Part shown: positions 38,101 through 44,860 of the stretch, piece after piece | Layout: every line of letters starts with the position of its first letter | Numbering within the stretch: position 1 is the stretch's first letter | From: Paludibacteraceae bacterium | GTDB taxonomy: Bacteria; Bacteroidota; Bacteroidia; Bacteroidales; Paludibacteraceae | DNA: 64,000 nucleotides | Direction of reading: 5' to 3' | NCBI GenBank assembly: GCA_017559505.1 | Contig: JAFYSF010000038.1 | Span: 1-64,000, forward strand | Notes under the pieces: generated by a model | Databases searched by the model: none | The model's input: only the letters and a program-made list of their open reading frames with translations | Told to the model about the DNA's origin: nothing | Made by a program: the position numbers and the translations under genes

Positions 38101-38659
38101 TAATAAAAATCAATTGCAAGCCAATATCGCTAAATCCGACACATATTTCCGCCCTATCAATCATAGTGCTTTCCCAAGCAATATGACCATATTGGCTATG
38201 GTCTATGATGGCAACGATTTGGTTTCCGATGTCGAAGTCGCAGCCTTTGTCGACAACGAGTGTCGAGCCACCATTCTTGCCGATGCCAAAGGCTATGTCT
38301 GTCTCACTGTTCCGGGCGAAGGGCAAGGCGATGTCATTCACTTCAAGGTCAGAATTGGTGGCGAAATCTACGATATCAAGCAAACACTTATCTATCAAGA
38401 CGATGCTATCATTGGCTCAGTCCCCAATCCCTATCGCATCCAAATAGGCGAATCTACTGGTTTCGAGACTAATACAATCACCATCGCCATTGTATATGCC
38501 TACAATGGACAATTAATCGTCGAAGGCAACACCGCTGATTATATTGTCTATGATGCCGTAGGTCGTATGGTCTATGTCGGTTCAGCACCAACGCTCTCAC
38601 TCCCACGCGGAGTCTATATCATCCACCTCAATGGCGCGACTCAAAAGGTTGTGATTTAG
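29129..38659 (+). CDS. Giant secreted multidomain protein 2 (3176 aa), paralog of protein 1
   Basis: Same domain order as the preceding giant along the full length: signal peptide (about 1-31), N-terminal beta modules, regulatory-like module ASVSGRVCFD (near 633), LamG (about 663-870, YIDEVRVWN, RAYYRCNE), SFEVKGKVYYE (near 957), the unrecognised core with SGDVFIGCATNLLFG (near 1520) and TRAGQTSCPYA (near 1785), Big_5-type VSVAFNEDIKYS (near 2080), two LamG domains (about 2130-2490), LPSWLSVD (near 2645), two W-W modules (about 2825-2990) and a T9SS sorting domain ending LPRGVYIIHLNG. Divergence is substantial, so the duplication is old. Codon usage changes along the gene: the first two thirds are AT- and G-ending, while the last third (from about 35.5 kb) is rich in CTC, TCG and GCC. 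One LamG domain contains a repeat-encoded insertion NSQLSILNSQ. Confidence 0.88.
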   Translation: MKQFLRLFCVTRGFAFVVILGLWVFSHNMYAYNTEIHLNWGEDANYKWLEERAAMEFTFTIWNGNFNDDWVDYIEVSYGDDVVFRVEGFRESESYTRHALEFKKLASSGRLYANSYGSYDGTTSAWTEISAEGKIIYWASNGSTGDDNKGVATIYWYPNEDCLNKKRALRLTAKIVDSGILDNSDNFDDTELAVKMSPLMYEIGTISFDGYNSSNGVYSVLLKDFINGDKYSQTNAKIELKTSLDNSNWYTQSIYEVSNQSEFSHTFSNLEYIKYPNGKSNGEVGYKKFAEGVYLKLDQTFDPDKGSGDYVQIATISQRTEKIAVLSNNDLQIEHTKDNQLVFSWNVYLPSSSEDVYNNWVIERKDGLGWCVIGDDIRCKNGANTFEYQLEINLDGAVKNDIYRVRNTRFAEGVWAEYMCTNEKSITYYPYYQKFNSIHATINSDKSATISWTLSNLGIWSNSVSLSLQYYLGNELQNTVSLSNNARSYVLKNLEDCSAYTVLVIASDVDINYADTIVTHFVTPDAMGHEIKNFDATRGYYNNKVKVRWEVPKGNSFTSFKLMRRATGSDEDVFVDELGFNPDITIYSYEDFDVDPGVVYSYTVIGYTKCQENLNGVDALGASKKSYGFAQSYASVSGRVCFDANQGEGGVDIAVVGADDYNENYSLCFDGSRNAYLSLPDDVIDFSETNMITLQAYVHPIDSGNRTLALFSLKDIFEISLDPLVDVKGFFGLRSNFLEPGVYIDTLEEGSWQHITWAIEIDSITKVVRSNYYRDGCLKKTQLLNVLGLDSLVNNQDSVFFIGAYSDTTKNFKGYIDEVRVWNTVLDYSTIAKTYNRYISGRESNLRAYYRCNEPSINVVFDISSKENQFSNKDGYLGVGVTHSAVVIPSTQQLANKTVTDADGNYIINTISYPSDGVQCNVIPLLGVHEFSPSQKPIYISSSSRVFNNVDFVDKSSFEVKGKVYYENSDYPVAGCQVKVDGVTCVMNEKPVLTSAEGEFTIQVPIGEHYIEVVREGHIFEYNGRYPADTLGVGLKFDFQKPISNLTFTDITKATIVGRVSGGSIESNKRYGGRLSENNIGVAEIVLEAPELYSLNSRKVVKETATYFEVNSDSIECDNACNDINSRAYIGGGDKSNLITIYTDTFTGEFAVQVPPIQYKVRSITIPSNKDVNFDESILGDIDARSVRSVSIDTIVNLIDSMPDIKTLSYVADLNVVYRSKPVFNVKQLNCDVGVFGESLYEYIDEILKDTASIDLYTVDSITGEVVYAFDYPIFEQGEEYTLEFEGYEEYVNYDVASNPVVRKVPLEDALVTITNEFSVEQAIDTATYQLWPELASNQLYLDTVGKGKYTFIVGFPNLSAPHTYGVNIDYSVDGVKYQWQEKPLEAIILGNIQSGNQFVTGGPDVVTMILRDPPGSQSYSYFDEGTKAVSTFHVSPSISGGINLSFTRHKGVYYQVKNGTFAGIGGGTYVQTMTREYEASVDKEHSIGINLSGNYQYTNVETEVKHKKVSTSSGIGYIGASGDVFIGCATNLLFGEAREVVIQKGKDGGYNVGVRDAISIGERFTTTFQYTQSYIEGSLIPNLKKLRNSLLNTVADTALIIENTTDKAIYVTELTTDDPNFGQDGTYKVIYPKGTSMGDTISAINGNIDCWVNNLRLNEEEKVHAIRNSYGDYEGEYEKFNYSFDSGTSISDSKQVSNDTTNGGGAGIDIPYRYTRKFVGQLNNQKYGTVVSISLNAKVAFSGSDTKSHTTTTGFVLTDTDFQNAYTVDVIVPNRTDRSPIFYTRAGQTSCPYADEARTKYFEPGKHKLAEKTMQIEVPQIRVENATAINVPVGEAARYKLFLSNNSEINADRYFNLCVLDETNPHGAYLSIDGVSILEEHSIRIRAGENGTMEKTLQLLQTDRGILEYDSIAVVLKSQCQGNLVASRIIADTIYVHASFIPSCSNISLQIEDNVLNSSVKGSILPIVIRDYNINYTSLKGVRLQYKAERDNAWTLLGEWLLSPEGKPEANLLNSSEISYNFDMSDNAFYPDGVYQFRAVTICSGDIYNESEVVSVIKDVTPPALLGSPLPSNGILGVSNEVSVAFNEDIKYSQLTDTRNFIVEGRLNGYKVDHSVAMQLIAPAIALTEADFSTNKNSFAINLWLNYSKPGNILSFGSAKNKFVIGINDSQQFMMSISDTNVCTSTSVLPKDKWLFLSVVYDTIDGGHIYANYVSDVSNVELLNVANVGQYSGRGVMTLGGGITAAMHELSIWNYPRSWEDAQSSMYDSKIVGSVGLVGYWRMDEGEGSICEDIARGRHFVLPSENAWYFKNENIAVSLDGKVAMGLDISMASPKPTDDYMLELWFRGEKQESATTLLSNGLGYKVGFDAEGHLMFNNQILNSQLSILNSQWHHLAINYLYNGMATFYVDGNVVGQISIASMPPLASDRLIIGAERYHASDSISQWSYGKFFIGDIDELRLWKASLTADYIRHQYRTRLYGDENGLVAYYPFERTVLDDFSQPVVNLDFTDYVTDSLTMDFVSSTALPNSFIPLKSEVAPSLREVRLLQNVDFSFVASERKIIINLEENADIVEGATIQFTVRDVEDLNGNVANPISWTAYVNRNHLKWLKKSHQAEVLVSTSHDFTVRIINYSGKIEQWQLLNLPSWLSVDVDYGELSPLAAQELSFSVSESLPIGDYETVVYLVGNNNVYEPFVINVSVVGQRPDWHINPLDYKFSMSIIGQLRVDNLVSEDEDDIVGAFIGEQCVGVASPVYLARYDAYYVMLDLFTNDFGAITFRVYDASTGNVYAKVEVPQPITFESDHIIGSIDEPLIFNTLNSLVQRINLNRNWSWTSFYVDMRGKKAKDIISDYTSFISLIKSKDASLVVENGSMIGQNFDINVGDAYAIKTTKEVDFDVVGTKVNPNDYQISIDSGWTWIGYTPSFNTSVLDAFADLIPLSGDIVKSQTHFAIYDGYDWIGSLQLMESSKGYKYKSSVAGRTFTYPSVALNNKNQLQANIAKSDTYFRPINHSAFPSNMTILAMVYDGNDLVSDVEVAAFVDNECRATILADAKGYVCLTVPGEGQGDVIHFKVRIGGEIYDIKQTLIYQDDAIIGSVPNPYRIQIGESTGFETNTITIAIVYAYNGQLIVEGNTADYIVYDAVGRMVYVGSAPTLSLPRGVYIIHLNGATQKVVI

Positions 38660-38683
38660 TAAGCATTTATAATCAAAATCAAA

Positions 38684-38720
38684 AGCAGACACCCAACAAA
38701 TGAGTGTCTGCCAATTTTTT
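38684..38720 (+). terminator. Terminator of giant gene 2
   Basis: GCAGACAC (38685-38692) pairs with GTGTCTGC (38704-38711), followed by CAATTTTTTT. The stem is nearly the same as the terminator at 39443-39471, on the far side of the repeat island. Confidence 0.8.
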
Positions 38721-38910
38721 TATCGCTTTATCCGTTAGATACCCTCCAAGATAGTGAACCGTACCTGCTCCTTACCTATTCCTATCCTCATTTTTCCGAA
38801 AAATAGCAGATTTTCGCAAGTGTGTTTTTTTAGTCAAATTAGTGATGAAAATATTTTGGTTTAATTGATTGATTTATAGATGATAATATTTTTTTGTTGA
38901 GATTGTGAAA

Positions 38911-39005
38911 CAAAAGTCCCGTAGGGACGGAATATTACAGGCAGGGGCGTAAGCTCCTGATAATATGTTATATAGATAATAAGCACTGTAGGTGCGACAG
39001 AGCAG
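38911..39005 (+). repeat. Three-hairpin GTA-loop repeat
   Basis: Three small hairpins in a row, each with GTA or GTAA/TGTAG in the loop: TCCCGTAGGGA (38917-38927), CAGGGGC-GTAA-GCTCCTG (38942-38959) and GCAC-TGTAG-GTGC (38983-38995). Short intergenic elements of this look (CCCGTAGGG) are familiar from Bacteroidota genomes. Only one copy in this window. Confidence 0.55.
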
Positions 39006-39134
39006 AAATCAGGACTTGCAAAGTTCGCAAAGTTGGGATAAGAAGTTGATAGTGTTGTAGTTATGTAAAAATCTCGTTTGTTTCGTTTTGGGTGTAAAAA
39101 TGAGTGTTGTTTTTAATAATCAATGGTTTAGTTG

Positions 39135-39162
39135 AACTTTGCAACTTTGCAGTTGCAAAGTT
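39135..39162. repeat. Inverted repeat in the intergenic island
   Basis: Perfect 11-bp arms AACTTTGCAAC (39135-39145) and GTTGCAAAGTT (39152-39162) with a 6-base loop, in a stretch repeating TTTGCAA several times (39015-39245). Apart from the elements listed, 38721-39440 holds no gene I can support. Confidence 0.5.
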
Positions 39163-39267
39163 ATAGCGAAAGTTAGTCTATTTTTCCTAAAAATATAGAC
39201 ATATACCTAAAAAAGTAGTCATTGCACTTTGCAACTTTTGCAAGTATAGGGTGTGAAGATGTCTGTT

Positions 39268-39305
39268 TTCTAAGGAGCAGTTTGCTTGAGCCTTGCTAAA
39301 GGTTA
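39268..39305 (+). repeat. AAGGAGCAGTTTGCTTG-type dispersed repeat
   Basis: CTAAGGAGCAGTTTGCTTG followed by AGCCTTGCT. The same 19 bp occur inverted at 59866-59905, followed by a closely similar sequence. Related in composition to the GCTTGAAGGTT repeats at 12947, 15216, 19148 and 53912. Confidence 0.55.
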
Positions 39306-39378
39306 GGAAGAGAAAATGATACTAATAATGAGCGTTGGGATAATATAAAATGCGCTAAAATTATGCCAGCCCGATATT

Positions 39379-39422
39379 GTCCCCCTGTTTTAGGGGGACG
39401 AGGGCGAAGCCCGGAGGGGGTT
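39379..39422 (+). repeat. GGGGGA hairpin repeat
   Basis: GTCCCCCT (39379-39386) pairs with AGGGGGAC (39392-39399); a second hairpin GGGC-GAA-GCCC (39402-39412) and GGAGGGGGTT follow. Strikingly GC-rich against the AT-rich surroundings; elements of this look are widespread between Bacteroidota genes. Confidence 0.55.
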
Positions 39423-39442
39423 AAAATTATTGATTATAAAAA

Positions 39443-39480
39443 AGCAGACACCCAACAAGTGGGTGTCTGCTAATTTTTCT
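39443..39480 (-). terminator. Terminator of the minus-strand lipoprotein gene
   Basis: Perfect 11-bp arms AGCAGACACCC (39443-39453) and GGGTGTCTGCT (39461-39471). On the minus strand the stem is followed by TTTTTT, so it serves the gene at 39511-40383; it may also stop plus-strand transcripts. Confidence 0.8.
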
Positions 39481-39510
39481 TAATTTTACAAATCTATAGG
39501 GAAATAAATA

Positions 39511-40383
39511 TCATTTCCATCCGAAAGCATTCTTTTTCTTTTCATTAAATTCGATATACCAATAATTTACCTCATGAAGAAGGTTTTTAATATCAGTTTT
39601 ATTAGTATATTCGTATTGTTTGCCATTATAATCTACTTTTATAAAATCATAAGAATAAATAAATGCATTAAATGCATTTTCTCCTGGAAAAATAAAATAC
39701 TCAGCACCTTCAGCCATATGATATACAACCGTGTCAAGATATACTGTATCATTAGGTTTTAACGTAAAATTTTGAGTACCAGCATCAAAATACCATTCTT
39801 CATCATCGCTATACAAGCTATTACGATGCATTTCCAAATTTATAGGTTTATCCAAATGATTCACAAGATAAACAGAGTCAACATAGCGTTCACCTTTAAG
39901 TATATCTTCTATATTATCACCCCAACCAAATTGCGCTCTTTTTGCTTCGTCAAATTTAATTATCCAACCCTTTTCATTAACTTCATAATTTCCAAAAAGT
40001 TGGAATGTTTTATTATCTGATTTAACGTATGTATGTTTTTGAGCAAGGCAAAATACATTGACGCTATCAATAGAATTTATGAAACTACGATATTCCACAT
40101 CACCAGGAAATTCATTTGTTTTATCTCCTTCATACAACGTATACTCAATGGTAGTAAAATAAGTCGCTTCAAGAGGAATTAAGGTGAATTTTGATGATTT
40201 GCCTCCAATAAACACCTCTATATCAAGAGTAAAACTTAATTCGTTGATTAAATATACATCATCCGCATAATTTGTTTCATTATTGTTGTTTGTATTGTTG
40301 CCATTCTCTATTTTATTTTCGCAAGAATAAACAATGAAACTAAATGATAATAATATCATTAAATAAAAATATAATTTTTTCAT
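39511..40383 (-). CDS. Lipoprotein with two tandem copies of an unknown domain
   Basis: A 290-residue lipoprotein: signal peptide with lipobox VYSC (Cys about 21), then an N-rich linker. The rest is two copies of one module, about 42-155 and 165-290. Both start with (D)xVYLxN, have a TLxPxxxxY strand and a tyrosine-rich YxxxEG turn, and end with an aromatic strand plus AxxFGW (WIIKFDEAKRAQFGW in the first, WYIEFNEKKKNAFGW in the second). I recognise no known family. It is last in the minus-strand run of secreted peptidases, 89 bp after the M4 protease, and may have its own promoter. Function unknown; an outer-membrane-anchored binding protein is plausible. Confidence 0.82.
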   Translation of the reverse strand: MKKLYFYLMILLSFSFIVYSCENKIENGNNTNNNNETNYADDVYLINELSFTLDIEVFIGGKSSKFTLIPLEATYFTTIEYTLYEGDKTNEFPGDVEYRSFINSIDSVNVFCLAQKHTYVKSDNKTFQLFGNYEVNEKGWIIKFDEAKRAQFGWGDNIEDILKGERYVDSVYLVNHLDKPINLEMHRNSLYSDDEEWYFDAGTQNFTLKPNDTVYLDTVVYHMAEGAEYFIFPGENAFNAFIYSYDFIKVDYNGKQYEYTNKTDIKNLLHEVNYWYIEFNEKKKNAFGWK

Positions 40384-40421
40384 AGTTGTAAAGGTTTAAA
40401 AATTAGACTATTTTACAATGA

Positions 40422-40429
40422 CAAAGTTA
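40422..40429 (-). promoter_or_regulatory. Possible -7 element for the duplicated-domain lipoprotein
   Basis: Minus-strand TAACTTTG, 39 bp before the start codon. The matching -33 TTTG is not clear at the expected distance, so this is a weak call. Confidence 0.4.
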
Positions 40430-40472
40430 CAAAAAATATTTCAATTACAGTTGTAAAGATTAAAAAAATAAA

Positions 40473-42908
40473 CTATTTTACAATTAATTTTTGAGTTTCT
40501 AAAAATTCTCCATTTCGATATATTCTCATAAAATAAACTCCTGGAATAAGACCATCTGTTGAGACCATAAATTCAGTAGCACCCTCATATTTTTCAGAAC
40601 GAATTAGTCCGTAATCATTCCAAATCTCTATATTATAAATAGCATCATCATTTGGTTCAACTGTTTCTTTTTTCAAATAGAATGTACTATTTGTATTCAC
40701 TGGATTTTCATGTGAAAGTGTTGGTCTTATTATACTTGGTAATGTTAATGTTTTATAATTAGAAGTAGAACAACCTCCATTGTCTGTTATAGAAACTATT
40801 ATATCGTATGTTCTCAGTGTAGGAAAACTAACTTCTATATATTTTTGTGCTGTTGCTGTATACACATTACCATTAGCCTCCACTTTCCAATTTAAGTAAT
40901 TTGAAGCAACATCATTTAAGTAGAATTTATAAATTTGATTTAAACTAGACGCACGTGCAGTATATTGAATCTCGGGCAATGGAGTATTTACAAATAGAGC
41001 TTTTTGTTTTTTGTAAGTTTTATTACCATAAGTAATTGTTGCAGTTAATGTAACATCTCCATTATAATAATAGATTGTTCCATCTGTATTTGCCAATCCT
41101 GTAGTATTTCTTTCTACTGTGATAGTTCCAGTGCTTTGTCCTGATGCAATTGTTAATTTAGGGCGTTGTTGATTAAATGCATTAGTAAAATTATCAACCG
41201 ACCAAGTAATAGAAACTGCTGGATGTAAATAGCTAATAGAATATACTCCTCCGTCACAAACATTGTGTTCTCCTATCAAGTTTCCTATATACGGCGCACC
41301 AACACCAACTGCATGCCAAGCATTAGCTACTTGTTTGTGTTCATTGGAATTTTCACCATATATATTTATTGCGGCTGTTAATGTTGCATATCTTGCATCT
41401 TCAAAATCGGAACTACTACATAAATGATTTATTAAGGCATTATAAACTATACGTTGTGCCTTTTGAAAACCAATAGATTGGATGTTATAACTTTCATTAT
41501 TGTCATTAATACCTGAACCTCCTTGAACCAAAAGATAAAACCAATAATTCATAATCCCTGAATTTGTGTGCACACCACCATGATCATAACCTAAATTCGT
41601 AGGTTCAGCCCAATAAGTCCCACCATAGGTGTCAGGTTGTTCTGTTGAGTTTGGATTTGACATACATCTAAATACATGATCCATATGATTCCCGACATTC
41701 CAAATTTCATAAAAAGAACCACCTAAATAATTTTCAACGCATGCAGCCCATATATCAGACAAACTTTCATTTATTGCTCCACTTTCTCCTTCATAGATTA
41801 AATTTGCAGTACTACTTGTAATCGCATGTCCGTATTCATGTGCAATAACATCTAAGGTTGCAAAATGTTTTGTTCTAGTAGAATCATTGTTAGACCCACT
41901 GCCAATAAATATACTTTTTATAGTATAATTCCAACTTGCAGTATTTCCCTTTTTATCATTTCCAAAATTCACATATAATGGAAGATTACTTCCGTTACCA
42001 TCGTAACCGGTTCTATTAAATGTTGTTTTAAAAAAATTATAAGTTTGTCGAGCGCTCCAATGAGCCACTAAAGGTGCATTAGGACTATTTATATAACTTT
42101 CAGGGTATTCTGAATATGACCAATAATTATCTGTATCATATGTATATGGGGTGGTCATATTTATGCTGCGATTAAGATTATATGTAGATATTCTAGCAAT
42201 TGAATCATATAAAAAATATTTTGATTTTTCTAGATTATAAGCTGTTGATATTATTTGCTCTCCCCAATTTTCAAGTTCTGCAATTCCCGATGTAGAAATA
42301 TAATTGGTAACTAATGTTCTTTTTTTCAAGATATCTCCATTTATAGCCGAAACATAATAATCATAACATTCTATATTTGAAATTATAACTGTAATTTTAT
42401 AAGATAAGCAAGGGACTCCTTTTAAATCTTTGTAAATAACTAATTGACTTGATGATATAGTTTCATAAGTAATAGAATTATTTTCTAATTTAAGTTTTTC
42501 TATTGCTTGTTTTGCTGTTATCAATGGTGTAGTAATAATATCATGATTAAATAAATTCATGCCAGTTACTGACATTGTGCTATCTGATAATGGATGTAAT
42601 GTCAATTCATGTCCATCAATAATAATATTATTGTAATAAATATTAAACCTAAAATGTTGTTTATTGATTAAATCTGTAATAACTCTTAAATTATTCGCAG
42701 AAAAATTAGGATTTATTTGTTTCAAATAATTATCAATAATTTCTCTTTCTTGTTGATAATCATTTGTAGTATCGCTACTTTTTGCTTTAGGTGACACCAT
42801 TTTAGATGGTTTCGTAACTACATCACGGATGAAAAGTTCTTGTGATGATGTAGGTAATACAAGTAATATTTGCATCACTAAGATCAATAATAGACTTTTA
42901 TTTTTCAT
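40473..42908 (-). CDS. Secreted thermolysin-like (M4) metalloprotease with T9SS domain
   Basis: An 811-residue protein: signal peptide (about 1-22), FTP/PepSY-type propeptide (about 45-190), then an M4 catalytic domain. Zinc ligands are visible: HEYGH (357-361) and E381 in GAINESLSD, exactly 20 residues after the second histidine as in thermolysin; DHGGVHTNSGI further on supplies the catalytic histidine. Ig-like or PKD-like modules follow (about 545-725), then a T9SS type A sorting domain (about 735-811, with VYFMRIYRNG). It should be secreted as a zymogen and degrade protein outside the cell. The gap upstream (205 bp) contains two short hairpins but no clear promoter, so it may be co-transcribed with the C10 protease cluster. 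Confidence 0.92.
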   Translation of the reverse strand: MKNKSLLLILVMQILLVLPTSSQELFIRDVVTKPSKMVSPKAKSSDTTNDYQQEREIIDNYLKQINPNFSANNLRVITDLINKQHFRFNIYYNNIIIDGHELTLHPLSDSTMSVTGMNLFNHDIITTPLITAKQAIEKLKLENNSITYETISSSQLVIYKDLKGVPCLSYKITVIISNIECYDYYVSAINGDILKKRTLVTNYISTSGIAELENWGEQIISTAYNLEKSKYFLYDSIARISTYNLNRSINMTTPYTYDTDNYWSYSEYPESYINSPNAPLVAHWSARQTYNFFKTTFNRTGYDGNGSNLPLYVNFGNDKKGNTASWNYTIKSIFIGSGSNNDSTRTKHFATLDVIAHEYGHAITSSTANLIYEGESGAINESLSDIWAACVENYLGGSFYEIWNVGNHMDHVFRCMSNPNSTEQPDTYGGTYWAEPTNLGYDHGGVHTNSGIMNYWFYLLVQGGSGINDNNESYNIQSIGFQKAQRIVYNALINHLCSSSDFEDARYATLTAAINIYGENSNEHKQVANAWHAVGVGAPYIGNLIGEHNVCDGGVYSISYLHPAVSITWSVDNFTNAFNQQRPKLTIASGQSTGTITVERNTTGLANTDGTIYYYNGDVTLTATITYGNKTYKKQKALFVNTPLPEIQYTARASSLNQIYKFYLNDVASNYLNWKVEANGNVYTATAQKYIEVSFPTLRTYDIIVSITDNGGCSTSNYKTLTLPSIIRPTLSHENPVNTNSTFYLKKETVEPNDDAIYNIEIWNDYGLIRSEKYEGATEFMVSTDGLIPGVYFMRIYRNGEFLETQKLIVK

Positions 42909-43113
42909 AGTATATAAAATTAAATTGTTATTTGTGAAATTTACTCTTGAGGTTAATGGGAGTTCTAAATTCCCATGTGTATTAGGAATTTGTTTTTTCC
43001 TAATAATCTTAATTTTTTGTTTATATTGAATATGAATGACATGGTTCTTATATTTTAGAATATTTATACAGAATTAATATCATAGTGTATTAAAATAAAA
43101 GTGATAGTAATTT

Positions 43114-43644
43114 TTAGTTATTAGGATTAATTGGTATTTGTTTGCAGTATATATGTCCAAAATAATCTCCACCTTGTAATATAATGCTCCAATATTTTGT
43201 TTGACTTGTATTATTTTCATCTACTTTGATTTTAATTATTTTGTCTTTAGAAGAACAATACACAGTAAACCATTTATATTTGATTTCAATTCCATTAGTT
43301 TGGCTTTTTTCTATTTCTTCTAAAGTACAAGTGTAATAATCATATTTAGATGATAAATCTGAGGTTTTATAAAAATTAAATCCTTCTAACCACCAAGTTG
43401 AATATTTTGTATTAATAGTTATAGAATCTTCTTTTGCTTTAAATATGATTGAATCTTGGGAAAGTCCAATTTGATTAGACCAATAACCATCTAAAATTTC
43501 TTCATCTTCGTTTGTCTTGGTAGAATCGTTTTGTGTGTTATTCTCTTGGTAGGAATTGTTATTATTGGAGTCTGTTTGTATAGTTGAGCAGGATGATATA
43601 CATAGTAAGAATATGAAAAATAAAATTAGTGTTGTATGTTTCAT
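43114..43644 (-). CDS. Small lipoprotein with BACON-like C-terminal half
   Basis: A 176-residue lipoprotein: signal peptide and lipobox CISSC (Cys about 19), an N/T/E-rich linker (about 22-50), then a beta-rich domain. The pattern of the last 60 residues, WFTVYC, IKIKVDENNTSQTKYWSIIL, then GHIYCKQ, resembles the second half of BACON domains (N followed by a polar stretch, then paired strands ending in Q). It starts 16 bp after the C10 protease stop, so the two are surely co-expressed. C10 proteases in Bacteroides and Streptococcus are often encoded next to small inhibitors; this may be such a partner, but it does not look like a Spi-type inhibitor. Confidence 0.75.
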   Translation of the reverse strand: MKHTTLILFFIFLLCISSCSTIQTDSNNNNSYQENNTQNDSTKTNEDEEILDGYWSNQIGLSQDSIIFKAKEDSITINTKYSTWWLEGFNFYKTSDLSSKYDYYTCTLEEIEKSQTNGIEIKYKWFTVYCSSKDKIIKIKVDENNTSQTKYWSIILQGGDYFGHIYCKQIPINPNN

Positions 43645-43660
43645 AATACTTCCTCCTATT

Positions 43661-44830
43661 TTAAATTTTATCTATTGCAAAATATTGCATATTTTGGAAA
43701 GAATATTGTGTTGTGTAAAAAACTTCGCCATTATAAAAACCATCACAAGTACCTCCCCAGCCCCAATGACAATAAATATAACCATCTGTAATGTTATTGT
43801 TTGAATCAACACAAAACATTGTGCCATTAGCAATCCAAGCATGTCCACCAGAACCATTGACTGTAGATCCTCTCATATATATAATGTCTCCATTTTTTAT
43901 GTAGTTAATTACATTAATTAAATTATATGTTGCTAATTGGGTGTGTCTAAGAGGAAAATTTTTGTTGTTTAGAAGTGTTAAGCCACTACTTGGTGCAGCC
44001 CCACTTCCGTTTACCCCATAGTTCATATTGACATCTAATCCTATGTAATATAGTAATTGAGCAGCATAATTTACTGCGGAATCGTATGGTAAAGGAACAA
44101 TACTTGATGAACCTCCAGAGCCACCTACAATTCTTGAATTGGAATTTTGATCAATACCTGCACCTATACGAGCTAGAGGAAAATTAATGCCATGATATAA
44201 TAAAGATTGTTTACAATGTGTCATAACTATTGCTGTTGCAACAGCAACACAACCAACAGGGCAACCTGGATGATAAATATTTACAATAGAGTTCCATGGA
44301 TCGCGTTGGTGCCAAGAACCTGATATGTTTGATTGTATTGCGTAACAACCATCAAGGAAGTTTTCAGATAATGTAATAGGTTCATTATTCGCATTTTTGT
44401 CGATATAATCACCGAGCTTTAAAATAAATTCTTGATTTACAATTGAATTTTTGTCATAATCAAAATGTCCACTTTCAGAAAAGGCTAACAGTGGATTTAT
44501 TCTATTATCTGAAGAAATAATAGCAAAACCTTCATTTTCTCCTTTGTTAAATATGTAGGCTAATGTATCAGATAATAAAGATCTAGCATTGGTTTGTTCC
44601 ACAACATAATCTACTGTTATTTCTGAAATAGATCTTGTTTTGTTTTTATCAAAAACAATATTAGCATATTCCAATGCTTTGTTTTCTGTAATTTTAAACA
44701 TCGAATTATTATTTCTTGTTTCATATCTATTGGGAATTGTTTGTGTTTCAATTTCTGCATTTTTTTGATTTTCACAAGAAAAGAATAAAGTAATTATTAA
44801 AATTAATGAGATGAATTTAAAATTTTTCAT
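43661..44830 (-). CDS. C10-family (streptopain-like) cysteine protease lipoprotein
   Basis: A 389-residue protease: lipoprotein signal with FFSC (Cys about 19), a Spi-type propeptide (about 45-150, including GFAIISSDNRINPLLAFSE) and a catalytic domain. The nucleophile is C194 in CPVGCVAVATA and the histidine is H330 in GGHAWIANG; the W-rich stretch HWGWGG follows, as in streptopain and the Bacteroides fragilis Bfp enzymes. Probably surface-anchored and self-activated by cleavage. In an apparent operon: 30 bp after the DUF3244-like gene and 16 bp before the small lipoprotein. Confidence 0.92.
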   Translation of the reverse strand: MKNFKFISLILIITLFFSCENQKNAEIETQTIPNRYETRNNNSMFKITENKALEYANIVFDKNKTRSISEITVDYVVEQTNARSLLSDTLAYIFNKGENEGFAIISSDNRINPLLAFSESGHFDYDKNSIVNQEFILKLGDYIDKNANNEPITLSENFLDGCYAIQSNISGSWHQRDPWNSIVNIYHPGCPVGCVAVATAIVMTHCKQSLLYHGINFPLARIGAGIDQNSNSRIVGGSGGSSSIVPLPYDSAVNYAAQLLYYIGLDVNMNYGVNGSGAAPSSGLTLLNNKNFPLRHTQLATYNLINVINYIKNGDIIYMRGSTVNGSGGHAWIANGTMFCVDSNNNITDGYIYCHWGWGGTCDGFYNGEVFYTTQYSFQNMQYFAIDKI

Positions 44831-44860
44831 AATAATAAATTAAGCAGTTAATAATTAAGT

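Noticed and set aside
19492..38659. Prophage tail or contractile injection proteins
   Set aside because: Both giants have signal peptides and T9SS sorting domains, and no structural phage genes are nearby.
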